Origin: JAPOUP01 sp026708635
GTDB taxonomy: Bacteria; Pseudomonadota; Alphaproteobacteria; Rhodobacterales; Rhodobacteraceae
Reading direction: 5' to 3'
Assembly (NCBI GenBank): GCA_965200115.1
Contig: OZ241336.1
Span: 682,001-746,000, forward strand
Length of the DNA stretch: 64,000 nt
Below the pieces are notes generated by a model. The model was given only the letters and a program-made list of their open reading frames with translations, ran no database searches and was not told the origin of the DNA. Position 1 is the first letter of the stretch. Every line of letters starts with the position of its first letter. Both the position numbers and the translations under genes were made by a program. Positions 46,335 to 53,873 of the stretch are shown here, piece by piece.

Positions 46335-46580
46335 CCCGTCCGGTGGTCCGCGCGACCTCGGGCAGTCCGTAGACCATGCGCGGTCCGGTCCCCGGGATGA
46401 CCGTGCCCGTTTCGTTGAGCTCGCCGGGCGGCCCGGCGACCGCGGCGTCGCTCGCTCCCCGGAGCGGGTCCGCGACGCGGTTGCCCGGCGTGCCGAGCCC
46501 GCTCCGCACCCGGTTGATCCGGCGGTCCGGTTCGCGCCGGGCCGTATTGACGACGCGCGCGTCGGGATCCAGCTCGGCCT
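46335..46580 (-). pseudogene. Unidentified gene fragment
   Basis: The minus-strand frame from a TAG at 46580 onward has nearly all G/C third positions and a well-formed protein-like composition (ARVVNTARREPDRRINRV, MVYGLPEVARTT). It has no start codon, and below about 46330 it runs into AT-rich sequence with a different codon pattern. I do not recognise the family. It is most likely the broken remainder of a gene. Confidence 0.3.
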
Positions 46581-46799
46581 AATTGTGCGGGAGGCCCTTC
46601 GAATTGATTAAGTGGATTCTCGCCAATCCCGATGACATGCGCGGCGACGCCATAGGGGAAGTCTTGGACGCGGTTGACATATGCGCATCGAACACATGCT
46701 TCAGCGCCACTTCAGGCGCATCGTCACGCAGCGCCGGATAGGGTTCATCCGGGACCTGCTGTCACATCGAATAGGGCGAATCCGGAAGGAGAGCCGACA

Positions 46800-46934
46800 A
46801 TGAGAGAAGGTTTACTGGATCTTATCGGACAGGCCAGGGAATGGGGCGTGAACCTGTTCAGGGCAGCGCCGCCGGCGGCCGCGACGCCGGAAAGGCGCTT
46901 CCTGGAAAAGAAAAACGTCCCGGACCGTCACTGA
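46800..46934 (+). CDS. Small ORF of 44 residues
   Basis: MREGLLDLIGQAREWGVNLF opens an amphipathic helix, followed by an Ala/Pro linker and a basic tail (RRFLEKKNVPDRH). The ribosome site GGAAGGAG lies 9 bases upstream of the ATG, one of the best in the window, which is why I list it. No known family. It might be a leader peptide or a small membrane-associated protein. Confidence 0.4.
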   Translation: MREGLLDLIGQAREWGVNLFRAAPPAAATPERRFLEKKNVPDRH

Positions 46935-47063
46935 AACGCTTGAGAAACCGGCCATGGAAAGCGCGGGGAAAAACCGCGCTGTCAAGCTCGATTAATGTGA
47001 AACCCTACACACGGTCACGATCCGTTCCCGGCCGTCAAGCCCCGAAGGAGCTCGATCAATCAA

Positions 47064-47369
47064 TCATGAGGGCCGATGCCGCCGGACGTCGATCCCGTCG
47101 GCCCGCGCGCGCATCCGCGTCGCGTCGTGCCACGCCTGCATCCTCAACAGAAGGTCCATGCTGAGGCCGAACGCCTTCTCGACCCGCAGCGCCATCTCGG
47201 GCGACAGCGGGGCGTTGCCGTTCACGAGGTCCGAAAGCGCCGCGCGGCGCACGCCGAGAATCCGCGCCGCCGCGGCAACACACAGTCCCAACTCCTCAAG
47301 GGCCTCGATCCGGATGAAGGCGCCGGGGTGCGGGGGTGTCATCCCCATCTTGATGCCGCCGCTGGTCAT
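47064..47369 (-). CDS. higA: HigA-family antitoxin (orphaned)
   Basis: 101 residues. The N-terminus MTPPHPGAFIRIEALEELGL is typical of HigA, and the HTH follows (VAAAARILGVRRAALSDLVN, GNAPLSPEMALRVEKAF). HigA binds and neutralises the HigB mRNA interferase and represses its operon. The ATG overlaps the stop of the higB remnant (TGATG), the normal higBA coupling. Because higB is interrupted by a transposable element, this antitoxin has no working local partner. It may persist as a regulator, or protect against a HigB made elsewhere. Confidence 0.85.
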   Translation of the reverse strand: MTSGGIKMGMTPPHPGAFIRIEALEELGLCVAAAARILGVRRAALSDLVNGNAPLSPEMALRVEKAFGLSMDLLLRMQAWHDATRMRARADGIDVRRHRPS

Positions 47370-47565
47370 CAGTGGGAGTCCTCCAGGTTCAGGCGCTCGA
47401 TCTGACCGTCGCGTTCCACCCTAGAAAGTGACGGAGATTACTTACATTGCAAAAAGGGGGCGGCAAGCGCGGGGCGTGCGGAAGCCGGATTTTCCGACGG
47501 GGAGTCAAGGGGGAAATTTTCTACCGGCCGCAGGATTCTCCGCTCGATGTCAAGCGGAGAACAAC

Positions 47566-47775
47566 ATGGCTGTCATTGATCTTGAAGATGAAAAAACCGT
47601 ACGGCTTATAGAGAGCCTGGTTCCGGTGAAGGCGTTCGGCCGTCTTGGTCCGCGGGCTCGAATGGAGCTTGCATCTGCAATATATGATAGATGTTTTGAT
47701 TGGAGAGGGGAGTTTCCTGCGCGGTCATGGTTTCAGCGGTCATTGGTGCCTCGATGGTTTTACCGTTCGTCATGA
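47566..47775 (+). CDS. Short ORF inside the 582-bp element, plus strand
   Basis: 69 residues, start ATG with GCGGAGAA 6 bases upstream. The first 45 residues have a regular helical look (MAVIDLEDEKTVRLIESLVP, GPRARMELASAIYDRCFDW). The rest overlaps the antisense ORF. It may be a degenerate transposase piece or a passenger. No family recognised. Confidence 0.3.
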   Translation: MAVIDLEDEKTVRLIESLVPVKAFGRLGPRARMELASAIYDRCFDWRGEFPARSWFQRSLVPRWFYRSS

Positions 47776-47833
47776 CGGACGGTAATATTTTTTCCGATTC
47801 CCGGACTTCGTCTTTCAGTTTGTCTTCGGTCAT
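47606..47833 (-). CDS. Short ORF inside the 582-bp element, minus strand
   Basis: 75 residues, start ATG at 47833 with AAAGGAG upstream. The product is acidic and Thr/Met-rich in the middle (MTNGKTIEAPMTAETMTAQE) and Pro-rich at the end. It is antisense to the ORF at 47566-47775, so at most one is likely real. Confidence 0.25.
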   Translation of the reverse strand: MTEDKLKDEVRESEKILPSVMTNGKTIEAPMTAETMTAQETPLSNQNIYHILQMQAPFEPADQDGRTPSPEPGSL

Positions 47834-48344
47834 GCTCCAACTCCTTTTTTCCGATTCCCGGCGGAAATCGGCAGCTTGACATCGGGAGGTGAATTGGACA
47901 GACCGGCGGGATATTTCCGATATTGACATCAGTCAAAAATCCGACTGAGAATCGGCCCGGGCAAAAAATCGGCTAATTGAAAACAGGCAATTTTTTGCTA
48001 CGTATATAAGCACCAAAGTGACCCGCCAGTTGCCCGATACGGACACGCTCCATCCGTGCCGGTGACCGCCCGAAAGACGGTGCGCCCGCCATCCGGGCGC
48101 CGCCTCGCGGATGAAGGCGTCCATGGTCTCGGCTAGGGAAAACAGGCCGTCGGGGACCGTCATCCTGCCTTCGAGCGCGCCGGCCGGACTCCGCTTCCGG
48201 GGCGGCGGACCGCAGCGCGTCCGGTGACACCCAGCGCGCCCCGCGGGGATAAGCGCTAATCTATTCGCCGGGCCATGTCCCGTCCTGAAAGCTCCGCTCC
48301 GTCCGCGGCTTCCGGGCCCGTTCGCCTTTGGTTCCGGCCCGGCG

Positions 48345-48587
48345 TCACCCGGCGCTCGGGCTTTCAGGATCCCGGGCCACACCTCTCTCCGCACCGTGAT
48401 GCCGGGGACCGTTCGGGTCGATTGCCGGGCGGCGGGGGGAATGGCGGACATAACCGCGGTCGGAAGCGTCCTGTCTCGCCCTAAGGTCTCGGAAAATCCT
48501 GCCGATATCGTTGTCAAAGCGTTCCGTATATTCATCCCGGATCGCGCGGACTTCGGCAATGATCGGGTCAAGCCGTGTCGTCTGCAT
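48345..48587 (-). CDS. Small protein paired with the PIN toxin
   Basis: 80 residues. The first 52 (DPIIAEVRAIRDEYTERF, IGRIFRDLRARQDASDRGYV) match the small conserved protein that often follows this type of PIN gene, with the order ...RARQ...G(R/Y)xYVR.(P)PRRP. The remaining C-terminus (after SPRRP) looks out of frame, so a late frameshift is possible. It overlaps the end of the PIN gene by 20 bases. An antitoxin role is inferred from position. Confidence 0.6.
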   Translation of the reverse strand: MQTTRLDPIIAEVRAIRDEYTERFDNDIGRIFRDLRARQDASDRGYVRHSPRRPAIDPNGPRHHGAERGVARDPESPSAG

Positions 48588-49062
48588 GTTCGGACTCCAT
48601 GAGTTCTCTTGGCGTACAGATCACCGGTGGTTCATAGCCGGCCTGTCGGCATACCCCTTCGATACGGGAACGCATCGCTGCATTGGCGATATGCCTGAAG
48701 TTCCACGTTACCAGGTAATCGACACCGTTTGTGGCAGCGATGGCGATATGGGCGGCGTCCGCCGCGGATTGCCGCGGCACCGCGCGAAGGTCGACCAGAA
48801 GCCGGGCAAGAGTCTCGGATTTCCCGGTGATGCTGAGAAGCGTGACGGGTTCCAGCGCATCCAGACGGGCACTGGCGGCGGCCGGGTCGCCAGCTCCCGC
48901 CTCCGTGGCGACAAGCTCCGACGCAACAAGGTCGAACCTTCCGGCGGCAGTGCTCCACCATTCGCGTGTCACCTCCTGGTAGGCCGCGGCGACGACATCC
49001 CGTGACCGGCGCGCGGCAAGGTAGCTTATGACCGATGTTTCGATGTACGCAATGGATTTCAT
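48568..49062 (-). CDS. PIN-domain protein (VapC-like ribonuclease)
   Basis: 164 residues with the PIN fold. The first acidic strand is IAYIETSVISYLAARRSRD, with Glu in place of the more usual Asp, as in one PIN subgroup. Further acidic sites are LVASELVATEAGAGD, SAADAAHIAIAATNGVDYLV and TWNFRHIAN. I set the start at 49062 (MKSIAYIETSV); an upstream ATG adds 20 unrelated residues. It is probably the toxin of a type II module together with the overlapping small gene. A fragment of a second copy of this gene is found at 61367-61397. Confidence 0.85.
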   Translation of the reverse strand: MKSIAYIETSVISYLAARRSRDVVAAAYQEVTREWWSTAAGRFDLVASELVATEAGAGDPAAASARLDALEPVTLLSITGKSETLARLLVDLRAVPRQSAADAAHIAIAATNGVDYLVTWNFRHIANAAMRSRIEGVCRQAGYEPPVICTPRELMESEHADDTA

Positions 49063-49857
49063 AGTCACGAATCCGAGGGGTCCCATTGTCCGACGACAGA
49101 TGATCCGCGTGTATGGCGGCAATCCGAAGTAGACGCTTCGGAAACCGGGGCGTCAACATCAAGTGCGATCCCTTCAGCGACTATCACAAGGTCGTGTCAA
49201 CCGGAGCCCCGAACACTCCAGGGTCATCCCACGCTGATTTTTCTTGACAGCGAACCGCCGCCTGGGCCCGGAAATCCGGAAAACGAATCGCCTTTCGGGC
49301 CCGAAAAGGACCCGTTTCGGTGTCCGTACGGCCACCGCTGGCGGCAAACCGGCTAGAACCGGCCAGCCCGATACCCGATCCGGACGCCAAACGACACGCT
49401 CACCATAGCGTGGGAAAGTCCTGCGAACACTCTCCAGCGTTTGTTCCCAAATGATTCCGTCGCGAAGATCCCGGAGCGTCGAGAGGGCCTGACCTCCATC
49501 CCGATGGAAATCCTCCCCGAGGGGAAAGTCCCGGAATCCCTCCCCGCCCGTCTCCACCTTCGGATCCGAACACGCCGCTCCCGCCGGACTCAAACACGCT
49601 GAACGCGACGGGCCAATCAGGGCCCCGGCTTCATGTCCCGAAGATGGAGCCGGCGCCGTCTCCCCTCGGGTCGGTGGCCGAAGCGGCGTGGGACTGTTCG
49701 CGCCCTGGACCGAACCCGCATTGCCGGGACCGCACCGCCAACGCGTGAGGTGGCGTATCTTGGGGTAGCCGGCGTCTGGTCCGGAGGCGGGACGCTCCGC
49801 AATGGCTCACGGCGGGAGCCCCGGAAGCGGGGCGCCGTCCGTTCGGTCCCGAAAGCG
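49063..49857. other. Intergenic region containing a dispersed repeat
   Basis: No gene recognised. Bases 49190-49423 hold one copy of a dispersed repeat (see that entry). The rest has open frames on both strands but no domain. The region ends where the duplicated porin leader begins. Confidence 0.4.
49190..49423 (-). repeat. Dispersed repeat, copy 1 (about 230 bp)
   Basis: Read on the minus strand, this stretch matches 61397-61628 on the plus strand over about 230 bases, roughly 80-90% by eye. Shared landmarks are GGACTTTCCCACGCT, TTGCCGCCAGCGGTGGCCGT, GCGATTCGTTTTCCGGATTT and AAAAATCAGCGTGGGA. In one frame both copies encode RKAIRFPDFRA and QEKSAWD, which suggests a fragment of the same lost gene. 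No terminal repeats were found. Confidence 0.6.
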
Positions 49858-50023
49858 GCGGGCGGGGACTGTCCATGTGACTGATACATAACGTTTTTCC
49901 CGAAAGCGCGTAATCGCGGATTATGACCCGTCCCACGCGCGCCCGGAGACCGATTCGCGGGGGCGGATGCATGGCGTCCCGGCCCGCGGGGGAGGTCCCA
50001 ACGCAACAGTAGGAGAGAACGCT
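49858..50023 (+). repeat. Duplicated porin leader, left copy
   Basis: About 165 bases directly upstream of the left porin gene are nearly identical (a handful of differences by eye) to the reverse complement of 58930-59095, upstream of the right porin gene. The segment includes GACTGATACATAACG, CGCGTAATCGCGGATTATG and the AGGAGA ribosome site. It should hold the porin promoter and 5' leader. Similarity continues into the first codons of both genes. Confidence 0.85.
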
Positions 50024-51241
50024 ATGAAGAGAGTACTTCTGGCCAGTACCGCGCTCTGCATGGGCGCGGGAACGGCGGTCGCCCAGGACATGATGATGGA
50101 CGGTCCGTCGCTCGCCCTGAGCGGCAACGCCGAGATGGGCGTCGCCGGGTCCAAGGACGACGAGGCGCGGTTCCACACCGACATCGACGTGACGTTCAAG
50201 GCCACCGGAACGACGGACGCCGGGGTCACGTGGAGCGCGGACGTTGACCTTGACGAGGTGCGCAACGAGGACGACGGCGCGAAGGACCACGCGACCGCTA
50301 ACGACGACGAGGACGGCGGCGTGACCGTCTCGATCAGCCAGCCGCAGGGCTTCGGCACCCTGACCATGGGAGACACGGCCGGCGCGATCGCTTGGGCGGT
50401 CTCTGACGCCAGGGGCGCGGGGCCGGGGTCCATCAGGGACAACCACGAGCACGGCGGCTCCAGCGGCAACGACGGGCTGGACGCGACCCACGACAACCAG
50501 ATCCTGCGCTGGGACCGCGCCATCGGCTCCGGCTTCAGCCTCGCCGCCTCCGTCGAGATCGACGACGACGCGGACGGAACGCCGAACACGCGGACCTTCG
50601 ACCCGATCCTGGGCGTCGGCGGCACGTATTCCATGGGGATGGGTGTCGGTACCCTCGGCCTCGGCCTCGGCGTCCAGATGGGAAGCAAGGCGCACTCGTT
50701 CGCCGCGTACAAGGCCGCCGACGCGACCGCGACCCCCGATCCGCTCTGGTCGGGCGAGGTTGACGCCACGGCGGTCGGAGGCAGCGTCTCGCTCGACTTC
50801 GGAAACGGCGCTGACGGGATCAAGGTGATCGCCGACGCGGGCCTCATGGAGGCCGACGGCGATACCGTCGCCAACGGGGTCGTCACGGAGACCGCGGACG
50901 TGGAGGCCATGCACATGGGGCTGGGCCTCGGCTACACGGTCGGCGCGATCTCCCTTGGCGTGAACGTCGGCACGAAGGTCACCGAACATTCGCATGACGA
51001 CATGCTGAATTCGGCGACCGCCGGAAGTTCCGCGCTTGAGACCACCACCAGCGGCGTCGGTTTCAGCGCGGCCTATGCCCTCGGCGGCGGCGCGGAACTC
51101 CAGTTCGGCGTCGGAAGCCACGAGACGGAACACGACTGGACGTATCAGGGCAACGCGACCGCCTCCGGCTCCGGCCAGGGAGGACACGACAGCTCAAGCG
51201 ACACGAACTCATGGTCGCTCGGCCTGAAGTTCGCGTTCTGA
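50024..51241 (+). CDS. Outer-membrane porin, left copy
   Basis: A 405-residue beta-barrel porin of the alphaproteobacterial type. Signal peptide MKRVLLASTALCMGAGTAVA is followed by the mature start QDMMMDGPSLALSG. Alternating strands such as VTFKATGTTDAGVTWSADVD and GFGTLTMGDTAG are typical, and the last residue is Phe (WSLGLKFAF), the signal for BAM insertion. The protein is very acidic, with Asp-rich loops, which suits a salty habitat. AGGAGAG precedes the ATG. A paralogue in inverted orientation lies at 57730-58929. A lipoprotein gene follows after 20 bases, so the two are likely cotranscribed. Confidence 0.9.
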   Translation: MKRVLLASTALCMGAGTAVAQDMMMDGPSLALSGNAEMGVAGSKDDEARFHTDIDVTFKATGTTDAGVTWSADVDLDEVRNEDDGAKDHATANDDEDGGVTVSISQPQGFGTLTMGDTAGAIAWAVSDARGAGPGSIRDNHEHGGSSGNDGLDATHDNQILRWDRAIGSGFSLAASVEIDDDADGTPNTRTFDPILGVGGTYSMGMGVGTLGLGLGVQMGSKAHSFAAYKAADATATPDPLWSGEVDATAVGGSVSLDFGNGADGIKVIADAGLMEADGDTVANGVVTETADVEAMHMGLGLGYTVGAISLGVNVGTKVTEHSHDDMLNSATAGSSALETTTSGVGFSAAYALGGGAELQFGVGSHETEHDWTYQGNATASGSGQGGHDSSSDTNSWSLGLKFAF

Positions 51242-51261
51242 GACATTGAGAGAAAGGAAAC

Positions 51262-52638
51262 ATGACGATGGATAAGAGATTCATACCCGTCGCGATGCTG
51301 GCCGGGGCGCTCGCGCTCGCGGGCTGCGGAGGCGGCAGCAACACAACGGCAGGCGGAACCGAACCGCCGACCTGCGACGACGACCAAATGCTGGTTGGCG
51401 GTCAGTGCGTCGCCAAAGAGGCCGACGATGAAGATGACGACGATCCGACGCCCGCGACCCTGTCGGGAACCGGGTTGACCGAAGCGGGTGAAATTCGTCT
51501 GGTGAAAGACCAGGAATATGAAACGCCAAACAACGGGATCATCACCTGCACGGCGGACGAATGCGTAATCACGGTCGCCGATCAAAGGGGAACTCCCCGC
51601 GTCACGGTGACGAGCGGTACCGCTACATTCGAACCTTATGATGAAAGGTTGGTCGCGAACACGGGCGACAGAACCGGCGGAGTTACCGGAGGTACTGACT
51701 GGCTCTCCAACAGAGCGCTCCTAGGAGCCGTTAGAGAAGGTACCGGGACAAATATCTATGTTGAAATCACCGCTCCTAACGGCGCACCGGCCAGAGGTAG
51801 AACCACCACCGACGGAATTGCTTTCGCAATTCCCGCCGACAACTCGGGAGGGCAGCTTAACACTAACCCAGAGGCGCATGAGGCAGCTTCACCGGGCGGA
51901 AGCGCAACCAACCACATTGTGGTTGACACGCTCGGAGGACGGGAAACCGACCTACGGCTTGTCCATACACGAGGTAGGACAATAACAGGCGATGACGATG
52001 ATGTGGTTACGGACAGGGACACCCTGCGTTCGGACTATCTGGTTTTCGGTGCCTGGGAGAGAAGGACTTCAGCGAACACTGGCCCACAAAGCAAACAACA
52101 GTTGGGTTATGTTCACACGGGGACCATACCTAGAACCGACCCGGGAACATTCGGCATTGGTGACGCTCGATATGAAGGCAAGGCTCTGGGCCATTACAGC
52201 CATGGCGGCGGTGACTGGGAAGAATGGGAGGGAACCGTTCACCTTGAAGCCAATTTCGCGCCTCAAGAACGGCAGATCGAGGGCACGATTAACATACCCG
52301 CTGGCGATGATTATGGCCAAATTCCAGCAGCGCATAGCCTAGGTACCATCAACCTGAAAACCGCTAGTATCGGAAGTGACGCTTCCGGTGACGCGGGCAT
52401 CGCTGGCGGTGTGGGCAGCGGCAGCGGCAGCACCGGTAGATGGCACGCCGATTTCTACGGTACGGCGATCAACGGAGCGCCAAACGGCGTCGCGGGCGAT
52501 TTCAGAACGCAAAGGCCAGAGATCACCCGGCTTGATCCGGATGACAATGTGGTGAAGTCAGTACAAGTCAAAGCATCAATTCAAGGTGCGTTCGGGGCGC
52601 ATAACGTCGGACAACTCGCAGATACTGACCAACAATAA
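51262..52638 (+). CDS. TbpB-like beta-barrel surface lipoprotein
   Basis: 458 residues. A lipoprotein signal ends at the lipobox LALAGC, then a Gly/Asp-rich linker. The C-terminal 130 residues match the beta-barrel of transferrin-binding protein B (PF01298-like): ARYEGKALGHYSHGGGDWEE, VHLEANFAPQERQIEGTINI and GRWHADFYGTAINGAPNGVA then GDFRTQ. TbpB-like lipoproteins bind host iron proteins or other ligands at the cell surface. No TonB receptor or Slam-type exporter is nearby, so the ligand is unknown. The middle part (residues 60-280) is not recognisable. Codon use is less GC-rich than its neighbours, hinting at a distinct history. Confidence 0.8.
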   Translation: MTMDKRFIPVAMLAGALALAGCGGGSNTTAGGTEPPTCDDDQMLVGGQCVAKEADDEDDDDPTPATLSGTGLTEAGEIRLVKDQEYETPNNGIITCTADECVITVADQRGTPRVTVTSGTATFEPYDERLVANTGDRTGGVTGGTDWLSNRALLGAVREGTGTNIYVEITAPNGAPARGRTTTDGIAFAIPADNSGGQLNTNPEAHEAASPGGSATNHIVVDTLGGRETDLRLVHTRGRTITGDDDDVVTDRDTLRSDYLVFGAWERRTSANTGPQSKQQLGYVHTGTIPRTDPGTFGIGDARYEGKALGHYSHGGGDWEEWEGTVHLEANFAPQERQIEGTINIPAGDDYGQIPAAHSLGTINLKTASIGSDASGDAGIAGGVGSGSGSTGRWHADFYGTAINGAPNGVAGDFRTQRPEITRLDPDDNVVKSVQVKASIQGAFGAHNVGQLADTDQQ

Positions 52639-52667
52639 CTAGGTTGAAAACCTAACTCTAACCACGA

Positions 52668-52692
52668 CCCCCGGCGGCGCGTTCGCCGGGGG
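52668..52692 (+). terminator. Terminator-like hairpin after the lipoprotein gene
   Basis: A 9-bp perfect stem CCCCCGGCG/CGCCGGGGG with a 7-base loop, 30 bases downstream of the stop. It lacks a T-run, so termination may be weak or Rho-assisted. Confidence 0.5.
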
Positions 52693-52758
52693 CGCGTCGG
52701 GGGCGGTCTACGGATCGCCCCCCTTGCCCTTTTACCCCTAGACGCGAAAGGAAAGGCG

Positions 52759-52997
52759 ATGCGCGCGATGGTCCCTTTCGCCCTGGTGGCGCGGCGGTCT
52801 TCGCCCTCACCCTGCCTGTCTCGGCGGGCCTGTGCCAGGCGGGCTTGATGGACGCGGGTAATCGCGGTCCGGCTTCCGTCCGCGCGCGCGATCCCGATGG
52901 CGTACCCACCGTCGGCCCGCCGGGTGATTCCCGCGCTCCGGACGCCTGCTTCTGGATGGGAACGGTTTTCGGCGGCGTCCTGGGATGGATTTTCTGA
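52759..52997 (+). pseudogene. Small exported protein gene with a frameshift
   Basis: An ATG with AAAGG upstream starts MRAMVPFALV, the beginning of a signal peptide. The continuation (AAVFALTLPVSAGLCQAG) is in a different frame and reads on to a TGA at 52995-52997 through ACFWMGTVFGGVLGWIF. A single-base change around 52785-52790 would rejoin an 80-residue exported protein. I do not recognise the family. Confidence 0.35.
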
Positions 52998-53092
52998 ACG
53001 CGAAGGACCGGCTCCCGGCATTCGTTAGGCCATTTTGAATCACGATCCCGGCGGCATTTTCGCCGGAAGCGCGGCGACGAAAGGAGGGAGCG

Positions 53093-53873
53093 ATGCCGAC
53101 ACCCAAAGCATACATGCCCGCCGTCACCCTGACGGAAGCGCTGGCCCTGGTCGCCTGCGGAGGTGGCGGCGGCGGTGGCGGCATGACTGCGGACGACGGG
53201 AACATGACCACGGAAGACGGGGAATGCAGCCCCGACTTCGGAAAGAGGGCCAGCGGCGACTGCTACACCGAGGCGGAGTACAGGGAGAAGGTGAGGGAGG
53301 AGGCCGAGAGGGAGGCGGAAAAGGAACGGAAGGCCGAGGAGGACGCCGGGAAGGCGAGGGCCAACGCCGCCGCGCTGTTCGCGGCCTTCACCCAAAGCCC
53401 CTCGATCGTACGCCTGAGGGGCGCTCCCGCCGCGTACGACGGATTCAGGGCGGCGACGGGCGACAGGCACGTCCAAAGGGTCGCGGTGCGGGGCATGGCG
53501 TTCGAGGATTTTATTGGAGAAGATCCCAACGACACCGCGCAGCCCGGCAATCCGGTGGGAGCCTATCGAATAGCCGACGTCACCAGCGGCGGCGTAGCGG
53601 GCGGTGAATCCGTCATCCCGTTCGTGGACGGCCACAGCCCCGAAGTCGTTCCAGTCCCCGCGCGTACCGTAGACCGTCGCGGTTCCGGCCGCGTCGGAGT
53701 CGCCGTCCCCACCCGAAAAGGGACGGTTTCGCCGAGAACGGTCGGTTTGCGGGAACCGCTGGGGGTGCAGGACACGTTTGAAACGCGCACTTTCCTTCCG
53801 TCCGCGAAACGGGCCGCGCGTCGCTGGTCAGGATTGAGTTCGCGTCAATACCCGCGAACTGCGGCCGCCGCCT
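53093..53873 (+). pseudogene. Truncated TbpB-like lipoprotein (third family copy)
   Basis: The N-terminus, MPTPKAYMPAVTLTEALALV with lipobox Cys and a Gly run, and the coiled segment DCYTEAEYREKVREEAERE, match the intact lipoprotein at 56402-57703 (DCYTEAEYRAKVKAEAEKE). Similarity fades beyond about residue 150, and the TbpB barrel is missing. The frame then runs through unrelated sequence up to the IS boundary at 53874. It is likely the 5' remnant of a once-complete copy, cut off by recombination or by the IS insertion. Confidence 0.7.

Larger units (their letters stand above)
45960..46799. other. AT-rich upstream region and gene remnants
   Basis: Bases 45960-46250 are unusually AT-rich for this window and hold the presumed promoter of the DUF3102 gene. 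Bases 46335-46580 contain a coding-like minus-strand fragment (listed separately), and 46600-46720 a shorter plus-strand one (ELIKWILANPDDMRGDAIGE). The region looks like decayed mobile DNA. Confidence 0.4.
47433..48014. mobile_element. 582-bp non-autonomous element inserted in higB
   Basis: Both flanks carry AAAGTGAC (47425-47432 and 48015-48022), an 8-bp target duplication. The ends are imperfect inverted repeats of about 23 bases (47433-47455 and 47992-48014) agreeing at roughly 16 positions, with the pattern GGnGnTTAnnTACnTnGC then A5. It carries no transposase, only two short, mutually antisense open frames. The ends share GGnGATTACTnA with the 100-bp element at 44966-45065, so both may be moved by the same absent transposase. 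The interior is AT-rich compared with its surroundings. Confidence 0.75.
47369..48163 (-). pseudogene. higB: higB toxin gene split by a transposable element
   Basis: HigB is a RelE-fold mRNA interferase. Its core can be read upstream of the insertion (about 48163 down to 48015): LFSLAETMDAFIREAAPGW, then GWSVSVSGNWRVT, the highly conserved GNWR-T strand of the family. The missing C-terminus, RVERDGQIERLNLEDSH, lies on the other side of the insertion at 47371-47420, directly before higA. The two halves are separated by the element at 47433-48014 with an 8-bp duplication GTCACTTT. Even when rejoined, the frame needs a 1-base correction, and the first 30-40 residues are not clear, so the gene is dead. 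Confidence 0.75.

Noticed and set aside
49631..51187. Long minus-strand open frame of 518 codons over the left porin
   Set aside because: It is a mirror of the GC-rich porin gene, has no domain, and the plus strand has a signal peptide, ribosome site and terminal Phe. The same kind of shadow exists at 57946-58917 over the right porin.
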